A DNA stretch of 64,000 nt from Nostocoides sp. (GTDB lineage: Bacteria; Actinomycetota; Actinomycetes; Actinomycetales; Dermatophilaceae). Positions within the stretch are counted from its first letter, which is position 1. Each line of letters opens with the position of its first letter. A program made the translations under genes and the position numbers. This document shows, piece by piece, positions 35,922 through 44,729 of the stretch. The notes beneath the pieces were generated by a model. It did not search any database, was not told the origin of the DNA, and saw nothing but the letters and a program-made list of their open reading frames with translations. The stretch lies in contig JADJEA010000001.1 in NCBI GenBank assembly GCA_016702415.1, positions 353,001 through 417,000 on the forward strand. The letters run 5' to 3'.

Positions 35922-36890
35922 TCAGGTGAGCCGGGGGAAGAGGACGAGCGCATTGTCGCGGTCGATGCGGTGGCGCTGCTCGCGGGTGAGCTGCGCCAGG
36001 TCGTACTCGTCGCGCATGTAGCGCACCGCCGCGGGAGGGGCGAAGGGAAAGTCCGTGCCGAAGAGCACCTTGCCAGGATCGGCGACGGTCATCAGTGTCG
36101 GGAGAGTGGTCGGCGTGGAGGAGAGCGCCACGTCGAACCAGAATCTCCTGATGACGTCCATGCGCTTCTGGGCCTCGGCCTTTCTCCGGACCGCCACGGC
36201 CACCAGGCGCCACTTCGGCTCGCGGGAGAGCATCGTCAGGACGATCCGGTGGGCGATATAGGGCACGAAGCCGCCGGCGTGGGCGAGGATCCAGCGAATC
36301 CGGGCGTACTTCTCCAGTTGCCCCGAGAGGATGAGGCTGATCGCGGAGCGGGTGGTGTCCAGGAGGAAGTCGGCCGTAAAGGTCGGTATGCCGTGTACCG
36401 GCTCCGCGGGCAGCTCACCCGGGTGGACGAAGACCACGGCGCCGCGCTCGTCCAGCATCCCGAGGAGCCGGTCGAAGGCGGGGTCGCCGAGGTAGAGCCC
36501 GGCATTGTTGGCGAGCAGGATGACTCCGTCCGCGTGCAACTCCTCGAGCGCATAGTGCGCCTCAGCAATGGCGCGCTCGACGTCGGGAAGGGTGAGAGTG
36601 GCGAAGAATCCGAAGTTCCGGGGGGCCGCGCTGACCACGCCGGCGGCCGACTCGTTGACGCTACGCGCCCACCATGCCGCCTCGCGCGCATCCCCGAACC
36701 ACACCCCGGGAGCCGAGACGGACAGGATGGCCGTCTCGACGCCGACCTTGCCCATGATCTTGGCCGCCAGGGGCGCGGTCCACGTGGGCAGCGGGATGCC
36801 GCCGGGCGTGATGCCCTTGTCGCGCAACAGCTGTGCGTAATCGGGGGGCAGGAAGTGATGGTGCACGTCGATGCGGCGGGGTCGAGTCAT
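35922..36890 (-). CDS. amidohydrolase-2 family (ACMSD-like) decarboxylase/hydrolase
   Basis: 322 residues with the metal-binding pattern of amidohydrolase-2 proteins: RIDVHHHFLPP, VVFVHPGE, ILAHAGGFVPY and LFGTDFPFAPP. Members such as aminocarboxymuconate-semialdehyde decarboxylase and gamma-resorcylate decarboxylase remove CO2 from aromatic or ring-opened acids. It is the last gene of the aromatic operon and its start overlaps the preceding FAD-monooxygenase stop by 4 bp. Confidence 0.85.
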   Translation of the reverse strand: MTRPRRIDVHHHFLPPDYAQLLRDKGITPGGIPLPTWTAPLAAKIMGKVGVETAILSVSAPGVWFGDAREAAWWARSVNESAAGVVSAAPRNFGFFATLTLPDVERAIAEAHYALEELHADGVILLANNAGLYLGDPAFDRLLGMLDERGAVVFVHPGELPAEPVHGIPTFTADFLLDTTRSAISLILSGQLEKYARIRWILAHAGGFVPYIAHRIVLTMLSREPKWRLVAVAVRRKAEAQKRMDVIRRFWFDVALSSTPTTLPTLMTVADPGKVLFGTDFPFAPPAAVRYMRDEYDLAQLTREQRHRIDRDNALVLFPRLT

Positions 36891-38638
36891 CGGGTGCCTC
36901 TTCGGGCCACGCCGCGGACGCGGTCGATGACGGCGGCGGGGTCATCGGGCAGCCGATCACCGCGCCACGCGACGTGCTGGTCCGGCCGGACCAGCACGAG
37001 GTCCCGCTCGTACAGGTCCCGAGCCCGACGATCCCGGACGTCGACCACGGTCAGGGGCACGCGGCATACCTCCGCCGCCGCGGCCAGCGCCGAGACGTCG
37101 ACGTCGGCAAACCGGACCAGGGTGAAGCCGACGCCGAAGCGGTCGAAGAGCGCAGTGCCATCGTCGAGGATCACGCTCGGTGGTCGCGCACCCGGACGAG
37201 TAGTGGGAACGTAGCGGTCCGTCGGGGCGGCTGCGCCGGTGTCGCCGTCCCCCCAAACGACCGGCGATCCGTCGTAGCAATACCCGAGTTCGATGCCCCA
37301 CGCCTCGTTTTCGAGATTCCCCAGGTCTCGGATCAGCTGACCCAGGCCCCGTCGCGTCTGCTCGCCCCGCCACCCCTCGTGGTGCATCCCGCCCCACCGC
37401 GAGATGTGGATGGCGGCCCGGACCGTCGAATGGCGCGCCGCGGCGATCCGGTTGCGCAGCGCGACCCCCCGCCGTTCCCTCTCGTATGCCGCGAGCAGAC
37501 CGGGCCCGCCCCACCCCTGGACCTGGCCCGCAACCGCCCAGGCCAGGCCGACGGCGTCACCGACGCCGGTGTTCATGCCGTAGCCGCCGGTGGGCGGCAC
37601 CTGGTGCACGGCGTCCCCGGCGAGCCAGACCCGGCCCTGCCCGTAGCGGTCGGCGACGGTGAGGCGCGGCGTCCATTCGTTGGCTTGGAGGACCTCGAGC
37701 GCGAAGCGATGCCCGAGGACCCGCTGCACCAGCTCCGCGGGGTCCGTGCCGGCGGTCTTCTCGCCGACGCCGATCGGGACGTGCAGTGTGTAAGTCCCCG
37801 CGTCGTCCTGAGAGATGAGTGTCCATCCGGCAGGTGACTGCAGGTGCCAGATCGGCCCGAAACGGCGCTCAATCTCCCGATCACAGGTGTGAAAGTGAAT
37901 GAGGTGGAACCGTCCGGACAGGGGTCGCACCCCGGCGCGGAGGTTGCGCGCCATTGCCGGCAGGACTCGACTCCGCCCGAGGTCCCCTGCAAGGTGGCGG
38001 CGCAGGTCGATCGCGCCCAGACCGATTCCCAGGTGGCGCCGGACTGCGCTGCCGGCCCCGTCGCACCCCAGGAGGTATGCCGCGTGCACCCGCCGCCGCT
38101 GCCCACGCGCGGACTCGACGAGGGTCGCCGTCACGCCGTCGGCACTCTGGTCAAAGGACTCCAGTCCCCAGCCGTAGGCGGTCCGGATATGGGTGGCGCG
38201 GTCGGCTTCGGCGCGGAGGACCGGCTCGAGGAGAACCTGGGACACCCGCATCGAGGGTTCGAGGCTGAGGGTGCCGTCGTTGACCGTCTCGATGTCCTGC
38301 CGCTGCTCCAGGACGCTCGGGTACACGAAGCGGGCCAGCTCCCAGCCGCCGACTCCGGTGGCCCAGCTGACCGTCATCCGGCGCTCCTCGGGCACCGCAA
38401 CGGCCCGGAGCATATCCACGACACCGAGCCGGCGAAAGATCTCCATGCTTCGGCCGTTGGTGATGTCCATCTTCGGGTGGCGGGTCGCGGTGAGGCTCTT
38501 GTCGATCAGGAGGGTGTCGACGCCATACCGATCGAGTTCCAGGGCGAGGGTCAGGCCAACCGGGCCGGCGCCGACCACGAGCACGTCGGCGTGGAGGTCG
38601 GGGACACCGTCGTCGGGGGAGCGCTGGGCCGTCGTCAT
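36887..38638 (-). CDS. FAD-dependent aromatic hydroxylase (PHBH/PheA-type)
   Basis: 583 residues from ATG at 38638. FAD motif DVLVVGAGPVGLTLALEL near residues 18-35, the DG motif YLLGCDGAGSAVRRHLG, and the second FAD-contact GRVWLAGDAVHQVPPTGGYG. The C-terminal thioredoxin-like domain matches two-component-free class A hydroxylases. It probably hydroxylates a phenolic acid to a catechol for the dioxygenase in the same operon. Its start overlaps the stop of the second hydroxylase. Confidence 0.9.
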   Translation of the reverse strand: MTTAQRSPDDGVPDLHADVLVVGAGPVGLTLALELDRYGVDTLLIDKSLTATRHPKMDITNGRSMEIFRRLGVVDMLRAVAVPEERRMTVSWATGVGGWELARFVYPSVLEQRQDIETVNDGTLSLEPSMRVSQVLLEPVLRAEADRATHIRTAYGWGLESFDQSADGVTATLVESARGQRRRVHAAYLLGCDGAGSAVRRHLGIGLGAIDLRRHLAGDLGRSRVLPAMARNLRAGVRPLSGRFHLIHFHTCDREIERRFGPIWHLQSPAGWTLISQDDAGTYTLHVPIGVGEKTAGTDPAELVQRVLGHRFALEVLQANEWTPRLTVADRYGQGRVWLAGDAVHQVPPTGGYGMNTGVGDAVGLAWAVAGQVQGWGGPGLLAAYERERRGVALRNRIAAARHSTVRAAIHISRWGGMHHEGWRGEQTRRGLGQLIRDLGNLENEAWGIELGYCYDGSPVVWGDGDTGAAAPTDRYVPTTRPGARPPSVILDDGTALFDRFGVGFTLVRFADVDVSALAAAAEVCRVPLTVVDVRDRRARDLYERDLVLVRPDQHVAWRGDRLPDDPAAVIDRVRGVARRGTR

Positions 38639-40374
38639 CGGGACACCGCGCATCCCGGGAGGAGGCGGTCGAGGGCTGCCACCGCCTGCCCGTGTCCGTC
38701 GGGAGGGGTGACGGAGAAGACGTGCCGATCGGGGCGCAGGACGATGACGCTGCCGGTCCGCGCCCCGGCGCGGGTCAGCCAGCGCGACAAGGCATCCGAG
38801 GTGCCCTCGAGGTCGATCAGACCCGGCGGGGCAGCGGCCGCAACCGCGCTCCCAGTCCCCTCCGGGCGCCGGCCGGTGGGCCGACCCCCCATGGTGAACA
38901 CCCTGGCCCACACCGGGGCGAGGCGCTGCCATACCGGCTCGGTCAGCACCGCGCGCGGGTCGACGCCCACACCGAGGACGGCCCACCGCTGGCCGAGGGC
39001 GTCATCGAGGCGTACCGGCCGGCCGTCCGCCGTCCGCAACGGCACTTGCGGTATGAGCGTTCCCTCGACCCCGCGCAGACCGCGCCAGCGGCGGGGGAGA
39101 CCGGCATACGAACCAGGGCGGAAACGCGGCTTGGGTTTGAACTTCGCCTCGCCGACATAGGTGCGCACGCCGGGCATCCTGGTGGCGACCCCGAGGCCCC
39201 AGTCGCGGGCCCGGATGGCGGCGGGCCGTCCCGTGGAGACGATGTCCTTGTTGAGGACCGAAAGCCGAATCATGGCCTGGGCGTGGGGTTTTCGCTCGCT
39301 CTCGTAAGTGTCGAGCAGCGTGTCGGCGGCGCCGCGAAGAATGACGTCGGCGAGCTTCCAGGACAGATTCTCGGCGTCCCGCAGCCCGGCGTTCATCCCT
39401 TGTCCGATGAACTGTGGCGTCATATGGGCGGCGTCGCCGGCAAGGAAGACCCGCCCGGCTCGCCACCGATCGGCGACCAACGCGTTGAAGGTGTAGACCA
39501 GCTGCCGCGTGATCGTGACCTCGTCGACGCGGACATACCGGCTGAGCAGCCGCTCGGCCGTGGCGCGGGCTTCGAACTCCTCGGTGGAGTCGCAGTCCCT
39601 GAGCATGAACTCGAAGCGGTGCCGTCGATCGGGCTGGGGGCAGCTGACCGTGGGCAGTTCGGGGTCGCAGACGAAGTCGAAGTAGGGCAGATGCGTGAAC
39701 GGCTCGCTGCCCTCGGTGGCCTGCAGGTCGAGGACGAGCCAGCGTTGCGGGAAGCGCGTCCCCGCCATGTCGATACCCAGTGCGGTGCGCACGGTGCTGC
39801 GGCCACCGTCGCAGGCCACGAGATAGCGTGCGCGGACGTGCTCCTGTGCGCTGTCATCGAGGTGCAGGTCGGCCGTGCCGTCGGCGGCACCTCGGGAGGC
39901 CGCGTGTATCACCGTGACGCCCTCGTCGTCCTGCTCGAGACCGGTCACCGATCGCCCGCGGCGAATCGTGACCTCGCGGCGCTCGCCGAGCCGCCGCTCC
40001 AGGACGCCCTCGAGGAACGGCTGGTAGAAGAAGTTCGACACCGGCCACCCGTTCGGCCGCGTCGGCTCCCGGAACTGCGCGAGCAACGACCCGTCGGCCG
40101 TGACCCACTGGACCGGCAGATCCACGATCATGTCGGCGTGGGCCTCGTCGGCCACGCCGGCGTGCTGGAGGATGCGCAGGCATTCGTCGTCGGTGTAGAC
40201 CGCGCGCGCCATCCCGTAGAACTCCGGCTCGCGCTCCAGGACCGTCACCGTCAGGCCGCGGGCGGCGAGCAGGTGCGCCATCGTCATACCGGTCGGTCCC
40301 AACCCGACAACGCAGACATCGCAGTCGTATGCCGCGGCCGCACCCGCCGCGGTGACGGTCGCTTTCGTGGTCAT
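38635..40374 (-). CDS. FAD-dependent aromatic hydroxylase (MhpA-like)
   Basis: 579 residues from ATG at 40374. FAD motif CDVCVVGLGPTGMTMAHLL, then REPEFYGMARAVYTDDE, YLVACDGGRSTVRTALG and GRVFLAGDAAHMTPQFIGQG. Closest in appearance to 3-(3-hydroxyphenyl)propionate hydroxylase. Two different hydroxylases in one operon suggest either sequential hydroxylations or two entry substrates. Overlaps the downstream hydroxylase gene by 4 bp. Confidence 0.9.
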   Translation of the reverse strand: MTTKATVTAAGAAAAYDCDVCVVGLGPTGMTMAHLLAARGLTVTVLEREPEFYGMARAVYTDDECLRILQHAGVADEAHADMIVDLPVQWVTADGSLLAQFREPTRPNGWPVSNFFYQPFLEGVLERRLGERREVTIRRGRSVTGLEQDDEGVTVIHAASRGAADGTADLHLDDSAQEHVRARYLVACDGGRSTVRTALGIDMAGTRFPQRWLVLDLQATEGSEPFTHLPYFDFVCDPELPTVSCPQPDRRHRFEFMLRDCDSTEEFEARATAERLLSRYVRVDEVTITRQLVYTFNALVADRWRAGRVFLAGDAAHMTPQFIGQGMNAGLRDAENLSWKLADVILRGAADTLLDTYESERKPHAQAMIRLSVLNKDIVSTGRPAAIRARDWGLGVATRMPGVRTYVGEAKFKPKPRFRPGSYAGLPRRWRGLRGVEGTLIPQVPLRTADGRPVRLDDALGQRWAVLGVGVDPRAVLTEPVWQRLAPVWARVFTMGGRPTGRRPEGTGSAVAAAAPPGLIDLEGTSDALSRWLTRAGARTGSVIVLRPDRHVFSVTPPDGHGQAVAALDRLLPGCAVSR

Positions 40375-40390
40375 GACGCTCCTCGTCCTC

Positions 40391-41395
40391 TCAGAAAGCG
40401 GGCAGGGCGGGCTCGCCGCGGCGGGCGGCGCGGACGGCATACCGGATGTTGTTCAGGCGGGTGACGACGTTCTCGCCGATGGGCGTGTGCCCCCAGATCG
40501 AGATGCTGTCGTAGGTGCGCGGGGCCCAGGTGAGCTCCTGCTCGGGGGTGACGACGATCGGGTTCCAGCCCAGCTCCCACTCGAATCCCGAGGGAGTGAC
40601 GCAGTAGAAGGACAGTTCGCGGTCGTTGGTGTGCTGGCCGACGCTCCACTGCATCCGGAATCCGTGGTCGATGACGCGCTCGTAGGCCGCGAGCATGCCG
40701 TCGAGGGTGGTGACCTGCGTGTTGAGATGCTGAATCGCCGTGCGGATCGGGTCGACGCCCAGGCCGTGGATGCCGGCGATCGCGACACTGTGGTGGCGCT
40801 CGTTGACGCGCAGGAACCGGATCCGCAACGGAAGCCCGGCGATCCGCTCGTGCACCCAGTCCGAGAGGCGGGCGTCGAAGATCGAGGCGTAGTAGGCCCG
40901 GATCTGCTCGGGCCGCTGGGCGGTGATCGCGACATGGCCGAGTCCGGCGGCGCCGGTGACGAAGCCGTCCTGCAGCATCCGCAGCGGTGACTCGGATGTC
41001 GTTGCGCGCGTGTAGATCTCGGTGGCGGTGCCCTTGGGGCCGGGGACGCGCCAGAGCCGCTCGACCCCTCGCACGGCGCACTCCTCGTCGCTGCCTTCGG
41101 TCACCGGGAGGCCGGCATCGGCGACGCGCGCCAGGAGGACGTCGACGGTGGCTTGGTCGTCGACCTGCCAGCCGAGCGCGGTCACGTCCTCGCTCGGTCC
41201 GCGCTGGATGAGCAGGCGGCAGGCGTGGTCGTCGAGCCGGAACCGCGTGGTGTCCGTCGTCAACTCGTCGACATGCAGGCCGAGTGCGTCGGCGCCGAAG
41301 CGGCGCCAGTCGGTCAAGCGTTGGGAGGCCACGACGGCATACCCCAGGGACACCGCCCCGAAGATGTCGGTATGCCGTGCCGCCCCCGACGTCAT
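40391..41395 (-). CDS. type I extradiol ring-cleavage dioxygenase (VOC/BphC-like)
   Basis: 334 residues, two VOC modules. By alignment with BphC-type enzymes the Fe(II) ligands are H154 (GLGHVAI), H223 (AIQHLNTQV) and E274 (FEWELGW); second-sphere His residues are in NERHHSVAI and GQHTNDRELSFY. It opens catechols in the meta mode. The 3' end is 16 bp from the MhpA-like gene, and the start overlaps the hydrolase gene stop by 4 bp, all in one operon. Confidence 0.9.
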   Translation of the reverse strand: MTSGAARHTDIFGAVSLGYAVVASQRLTDWRRFGADALGLHVDELTTDTTRFRLDDHACRLLIQRGPSEDVTALGWQVDDQATVDVLLARVADAGLPVTEGSDEECAVRGVERLWRVPGPKGTATEIYTRATTSESPLRMLQDGFVTGAAGLGHVAITAQRPEQIRAYYASIFDARLSDWVHERIAGLPLRIRFLRVNERHHSVAIAGIHGLGVDPIRTAIQHLNTQVTTLDGMLAAYERVIDHGFRMQWSVGQHTNDRELSFYCVTPSGFEWELGWNPIVVTPEQELTWAPRTYDSISIWGHTPIGENVVTRLNNIRYAVRAARRGEPALPAF

Positions 41396-42261
41396 CGGGG
41401 CGCCCCGTGGTCGGTGCGGGAGAGGAAGTCGATGGCGAGGTGGTTGAAGAGGTCGGGGGCTTCATACTGCACCCAGTGACCGACGCCGGCGGCGAGGTAG
41501 GCGTCGCAGTGGCGCATGGTGTGGGCCAGCAGGGGCGCGCCAGAAGGGCGGTTGATGGTGTCCTTGGTGCCCCAGACGACCAACGTCGGCACCTCGCACC
41601 GCGCGAGCCGTGGGTCGCGGGAGAGGTCCATGCGCCATACCGTGCGCAGGGCGTTCTTGCCCGATGGGCGTCGCAGCGGAGGGTTGGCGACGACCTCGGG
41701 GTCGATGCTGTCGCGATAGCGGCCGTCGATGACCTCATCCGTGACGCCGCTGGCGTCGGCGACGAGGTAGGTCCTGATGAAGGTCGCCATCTTCTCGCGG
41801 CTGGGCCCGTCACCGCCGTAGTAGTCGAGCAGTGCGTTGAGGCCCTTGGTGGGCAGGGCGCGGGTGGTGCCGATGCCGCCGGGGCCGTTGAGGACCATCC
41901 GGTCGACGCGATCAGGACGGTCGAGGGCCAGGCGCAGGGCCGCGCCGCCGCCATAGGAGTTGCCGACGAGGTGGGCCGTGGGGATCTCGAGGGCATCAAG
42001 CAGCCCGCCCACGGCCGCGGCCAGGTCGCCGAACGGGTCGTCCTGGTCGATGTGCTTGGTCGACTTGCCGTACCCCGGCAGATCGGGGATGACGAGGCTG
42101 AAGTGTTCGGCGAGGGCGGGGATATTGCGGGTCCAGTTCGCCACTCCGCTGGCACCGGGCCCACCCCCGTGCAGCAGGACAAGCGCCGGCCCAGAGCCGG
42201 TCGTGACCGTGTGCATGTCTCGGGCGCCAACGCGGACGAGGCGCCCCTCGAGTGTCGTCAT
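41392..42261 (-). CDS. alpha/beta hydrolase for meta-cleavage products (BphD/HsaD/MhpC-like)
   Basis: 289 residues with oxyanion loop LLHGGGPGASG, nucleophile S102 in LVGNSYGGGAAL, acid Asp in VWGTKDTINRP and His in AAGVGHWVQYE. HGGGPGA plus GNSYGG is the standard pattern of carbon-carbon hydrolases cutting 2-hydroxy-6-oxo-dienoates. It is the first gene of the operon, 123 bp from the divergent TetR gene, and lies behind the paired candidate operators. Confidence 0.9.
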   Translation of the reverse strand: MTTLEGRLVRVGARDMHTVTTGSGPALVLLHGGGPGASGVANWTRNIPALAEHFSLVIPDLPGYGKSTKHIDQDDPFGDLAAAVGGLLDALEIPTAHLVGNSYGGGAALRLALDRPDRVDRMVLNGPGGIGTTRALPTKGLNALLDYYGGDGPSREKMATFIRTYLVADASGVTDEVIDGRYRDSIDPEVVANPPLRRPSGKNALRTVWRMDLSRDPRLARCEVPTLVVWGTKDTINRPSGAPLLAHTMRHCDAYLAAGVGHWVQYEAPDLFNHLAIDFLSRTDHGAPR

Positions 42262-42304
42262 GCCGCTCCTCCGATGAATGTGATGATCTCGTCAACTCGA
42301 TTGT

Positions 42305-42362
42305 TGATGGAATCATCAGGGACGCGGGCCACCGTGTCAAGCGGGATATGATCAAACCATCA
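42305..42362. promoter_or_regulatory. paired candidate TetR operators
   Basis: Two copies of TGAT-N6-ATCA lie in the divergent gap: 42305-42318 (TGATGGAATCATCA) and 42349-42362 (TGATCAAACCATCA), with 44 bp between equivalent bases. One is nearer the hydrolase start, the other 21 bp before the TetR start. Equal half-sites and spacing indicate one dimeric repressor controlling both directions. Confidence 0.6.
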
Positions 42363-42383
42363 CGTTGCTGGAAGGACTGGACG

Positions 42384-43049
42384 ATGACGGGCAAGGGCAC
42401 GGCTGTGGGCGGGCAGGCGCGCCGCCGCCTACGGACCCGCCAGGCCCTCGTGAGCGCGGCCCGTGAGTTGCTCGTCGAGGGACGGGGCACGGCGAGCATC
42501 GAGGAGATCACCAAGCGCGCGGGGGTGGGATTCGGGTCCTTCTTCAATCACTTCCCGGGAGGGAAAGACGCCCTCTTCGACGAGGCACTTTTCGAGGTCC
42601 TCGACGGGTATGCCGCGTGGCAGCGCGCCATGGCCGAGGGCCTGACCGACCCGGCCGAGCGCTTCGCCCGCAGTTTCCGCCTGACGGGCCGGATGGCCGC
42701 CGCTCAGCCGGATCTCTTCGCGCCCGTGCTCACCCGCGGTAGCGAGTTGCTGTTGCTGGAGCGCGGCCTTCGCCAAGAGGCGCTCGCCGACTTGCGCGCC
42801 GGGGTCGACTCGGGTCGTTTCGACGACCTCCCGCCCGAGGTCCATCTGATGTCCGTGGGGGGCGTGCTGATCGGACTGGTCCGGGTGCTGTCTATCCCCT
42901 CTGCAGTCCTCGACGTCGCCACCGTCGTCGACCGGGTCACCGAGGGCGTGCTGCGTCTGCTCGGCGTCCCGGCCCGTGATGCCGCCGACCTGGTCACCCG
43001 TCCGCTGCCCGCCCTGCCCGAGGAGCCCATCGCCCCCTGGGCGGGATGA
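42384..43049 (+). CDS. TetR-family repressor of the aromatic operon
   Basis: 221 residues. N-terminal HTH: RRRLRTRQALVSAARELLVEG, then SIEEITKRAGVGFGSFFNHFPGGKDALF. The ligand domain is unassigned. It is transcribed away from the ring-cleavage operon, and two matching palindromes occupy the gap, so local repression relieved by a pathway intermediate is the likely mode. Confidence 0.88.
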   Translation: MTGKGTAVGGQARRRLRTRQALVSAARELLVEGRGTASIEEITKRAGVGFGSFFNHFPGGKDALFDEALFEVLDGYAAWQRAMAEGLTDPAERFARSFRLTGRMAAAQPDLFAPVLTRGSELLLLERGLRQEALADLRAGVDSGRFDDLPPEVHLMSVGGVLIGLVRVLSIPSAVLDVATVVDRVTEGVLRLLGVPARDAADLVTRPLPALPEEPIAPWAG

Positions 43050-43056
43050 CATCGAC

Positions 43057-43971
43057 GTGTGGGTGCGTGGCCCCTCGCCCGATCTCGCGCAGGGCGCCTA
43101 CTCCGGACGCGGTGCCGAGGGGCTGGCCTCGCGCCACGTCGTGAGACAGCGCAGATGCGATGTGCGGGAGGAGTCCGGGTCGGCGCTCCCCACCTCGCTC
43201 GCGGCGCTGTGTTCCCTCGCCGGGGCCGAGCCGGATCGGTGGCTGCCCACCCACCTCGAGGCGACCGATGACCTGCTCATCGCGGTGGCGAGCAGTCTTG
43301 GCCCCGTCCTCGGCGGCCAGCGCAGCCCGGTCCCGGACGACCTCACCGCCGTCCGGCAGGCGCACCTGGCGATCGACCAGGCCACTGCCGAGTATGCCGC
43401 GGCCGCCGACGCGCTCGACCTCCCCCGAGATCTGCGGGCAGGTCAGATCCTCGGTACCGGGGTATTGCTCTCGATCCAGTGTCGCGAGCTCCTGAACGCC
43501 ATGGGGCCCTCGCCCTTCGCCGGGCAACTCGACCCCCCGGGTCAGGGCGTCGTCGGGGGCCACGCCCGTCTCGTGTGGATCGACGCTGACGCCTCCTGGC
43601 AGGGCGCCCGTTGGGTCGTGGAGGCCGACGACGGTCGTCGCCTCCCGGCAACCCTCGCCATGCTCCTGTTCGACTCGAGCGGAGTCCTCAAAGACGAGGC
43701 GCTCGATGAGCACCGGGAGGCGCTGCGCCGGGTGACGGACGCCGTCCGCACCTCGGCGGTGGAGCCCATCCAGGCATCCGGAGCCGTCGACTGGCTGCTC
43801 TTCGACTGGCTCATGGCACACCGGGACGGGCCGCAGAGTGCCGCCGTGGAGATTCGGTCAGGCAGGGTCGACGACGCGACGATGATCGTGCATGCCGCTG
43901 CCGCGTCGGTTGCCGTCCGCTCCCGCTTCGATCCGGCCCTCAGCCGTCGCGACGCAGGCGCGGGCGGCTAG
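43057..43971 (+). CDS. hypothetical protein
   Basis: About 304 residues from a GTG near 43057; later GTG codons are also possible. I recognise no family. The sequence is acidic and helical-looking, with ALDLPRDLRAGQILGTGVLL and VDWLLFDWLMAHRDG as memorable parts. It begins 7 bp after tetR and runs convergently into the DUF6390 gene, overlapping the repaired end by about 30 bp, which is a little suspicious. Codon pattern favours this strand over the reverse reading. Confidence 0.45.
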   Translation: MWVRGPSPDLAQGAYSGRGAEGLASRHVVRQRRCDVREESGSALPTSLAALCSLAGAEPDRWLPTHLEATDDLLIAVASSLGPVLGGQRSPVPDDLTAVRQAHLAIDQATAEYAAAADALDLPRDLRAGQILGTGVLLSIQCRELLNAMGPSPFAGQLDPPGQGVVGGHARLVWIDADASWQGARWVVEADDGRRLPATLAMLLFDSSGVLKDEALDEHREALRRVTDAVRTSAVEPIQASGAVDWLLFDWLMAHRDGPQSAAVEIRSGRVDDATMIVHAAAASVAVRSRFDPALSRRDAGAGG

Positions 43972-44729
43972 CCTCGAGCTGCCAGTCGGTCCACCACTCC
44001 AGCTCGGCCCGCTCGGGTGGAGTGAGTACGTCGCAAGGCGAACCCCAGTGCACGGCGACGTCGGCTCCCACCCTCGATTCCGTCGGCGAAGGGCTGCCCG
44101 TCCACCCGCCAGGACACGTAGGACTCCCCCTCCGCCGCGAGCGAGAGGCCGGTGCCCACGGCATACCTGAGGGCTCTGCTCACCACGCGCAGTCGCTCGC
44201 CGTCGACCGCTTCCACGCGGGCGGGAGTGATGCGACAGGAGTCGATAACCTGGAGCGGCTCGGGAAGTCCCGTGGGAAGCAGGCGCGACCACGGGTACAC
44301 CCCGATGACATGAAAGAGGTGGGTGGGGGCTGCCTCCACGAGCAGGTCCGGCGTGAGATGGCTCCAGTAGTGGCCCGCCAGCGGGGAAATGCGGTCGAGG
44401 AGAGCCTTGCCGAATGCCGTGCGGTCCACCCGGCGAGTCAGCTCGCCTCCGCTCCAGTAGGACCGCACCACGCTGGGGGACAACGGATCCGAGTTCCCCG
44501 ACAGGTCGGCGATGAGCTGCTGATAGGGCCAGGCGCCACTGAATGCGCGGGCAATCGCCGGGACATCCACCTGCGCCCCCTCGGGAAGACCGAGCGCCAC
44601 CTCGACCAGTCCAGGCACGCCGGTCCGCACCGGGGGCCCGCAGTAACCGAGGGCGTTGGGACTGTGGGCATAGCGCGCGAAGGTCCGCCATCCGGGCGGG
44701 ACTGCGCGCACCGCCCCGACGGCGCTCAC
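43940..44729 (-). CDS. DUF6390-like hydrogenase-operon protein, frameshift near the C-terminus
   Basis: Starts at GTG 44729, overlapping the hypD stop (GTGA). The N-terminal RTFARYAHSPNALGYCGPP is the characteristic opening of a family found next to actinobacterial hydrogenase genes. Near 44072 the frame changes; the continuation RVGADVAVHWGSPCDVLTP and ERAELEWWTDWQLEAS ends at 43940. About 262 residues when repaired. Role unknown; last gene of the operon. A few cysteines and histidines could bind metal. Confidence 0.65.

Noticed and set aside
36887..38986. 699-codon reading of the first aromatic hydroxylase
   Set aside because: The N-terminal 116 codons are shadow of the neighbouring hydroxylase gene; ATG at 38638 directly precedes the FAD-binding motif and overlaps the neighbour's stop.
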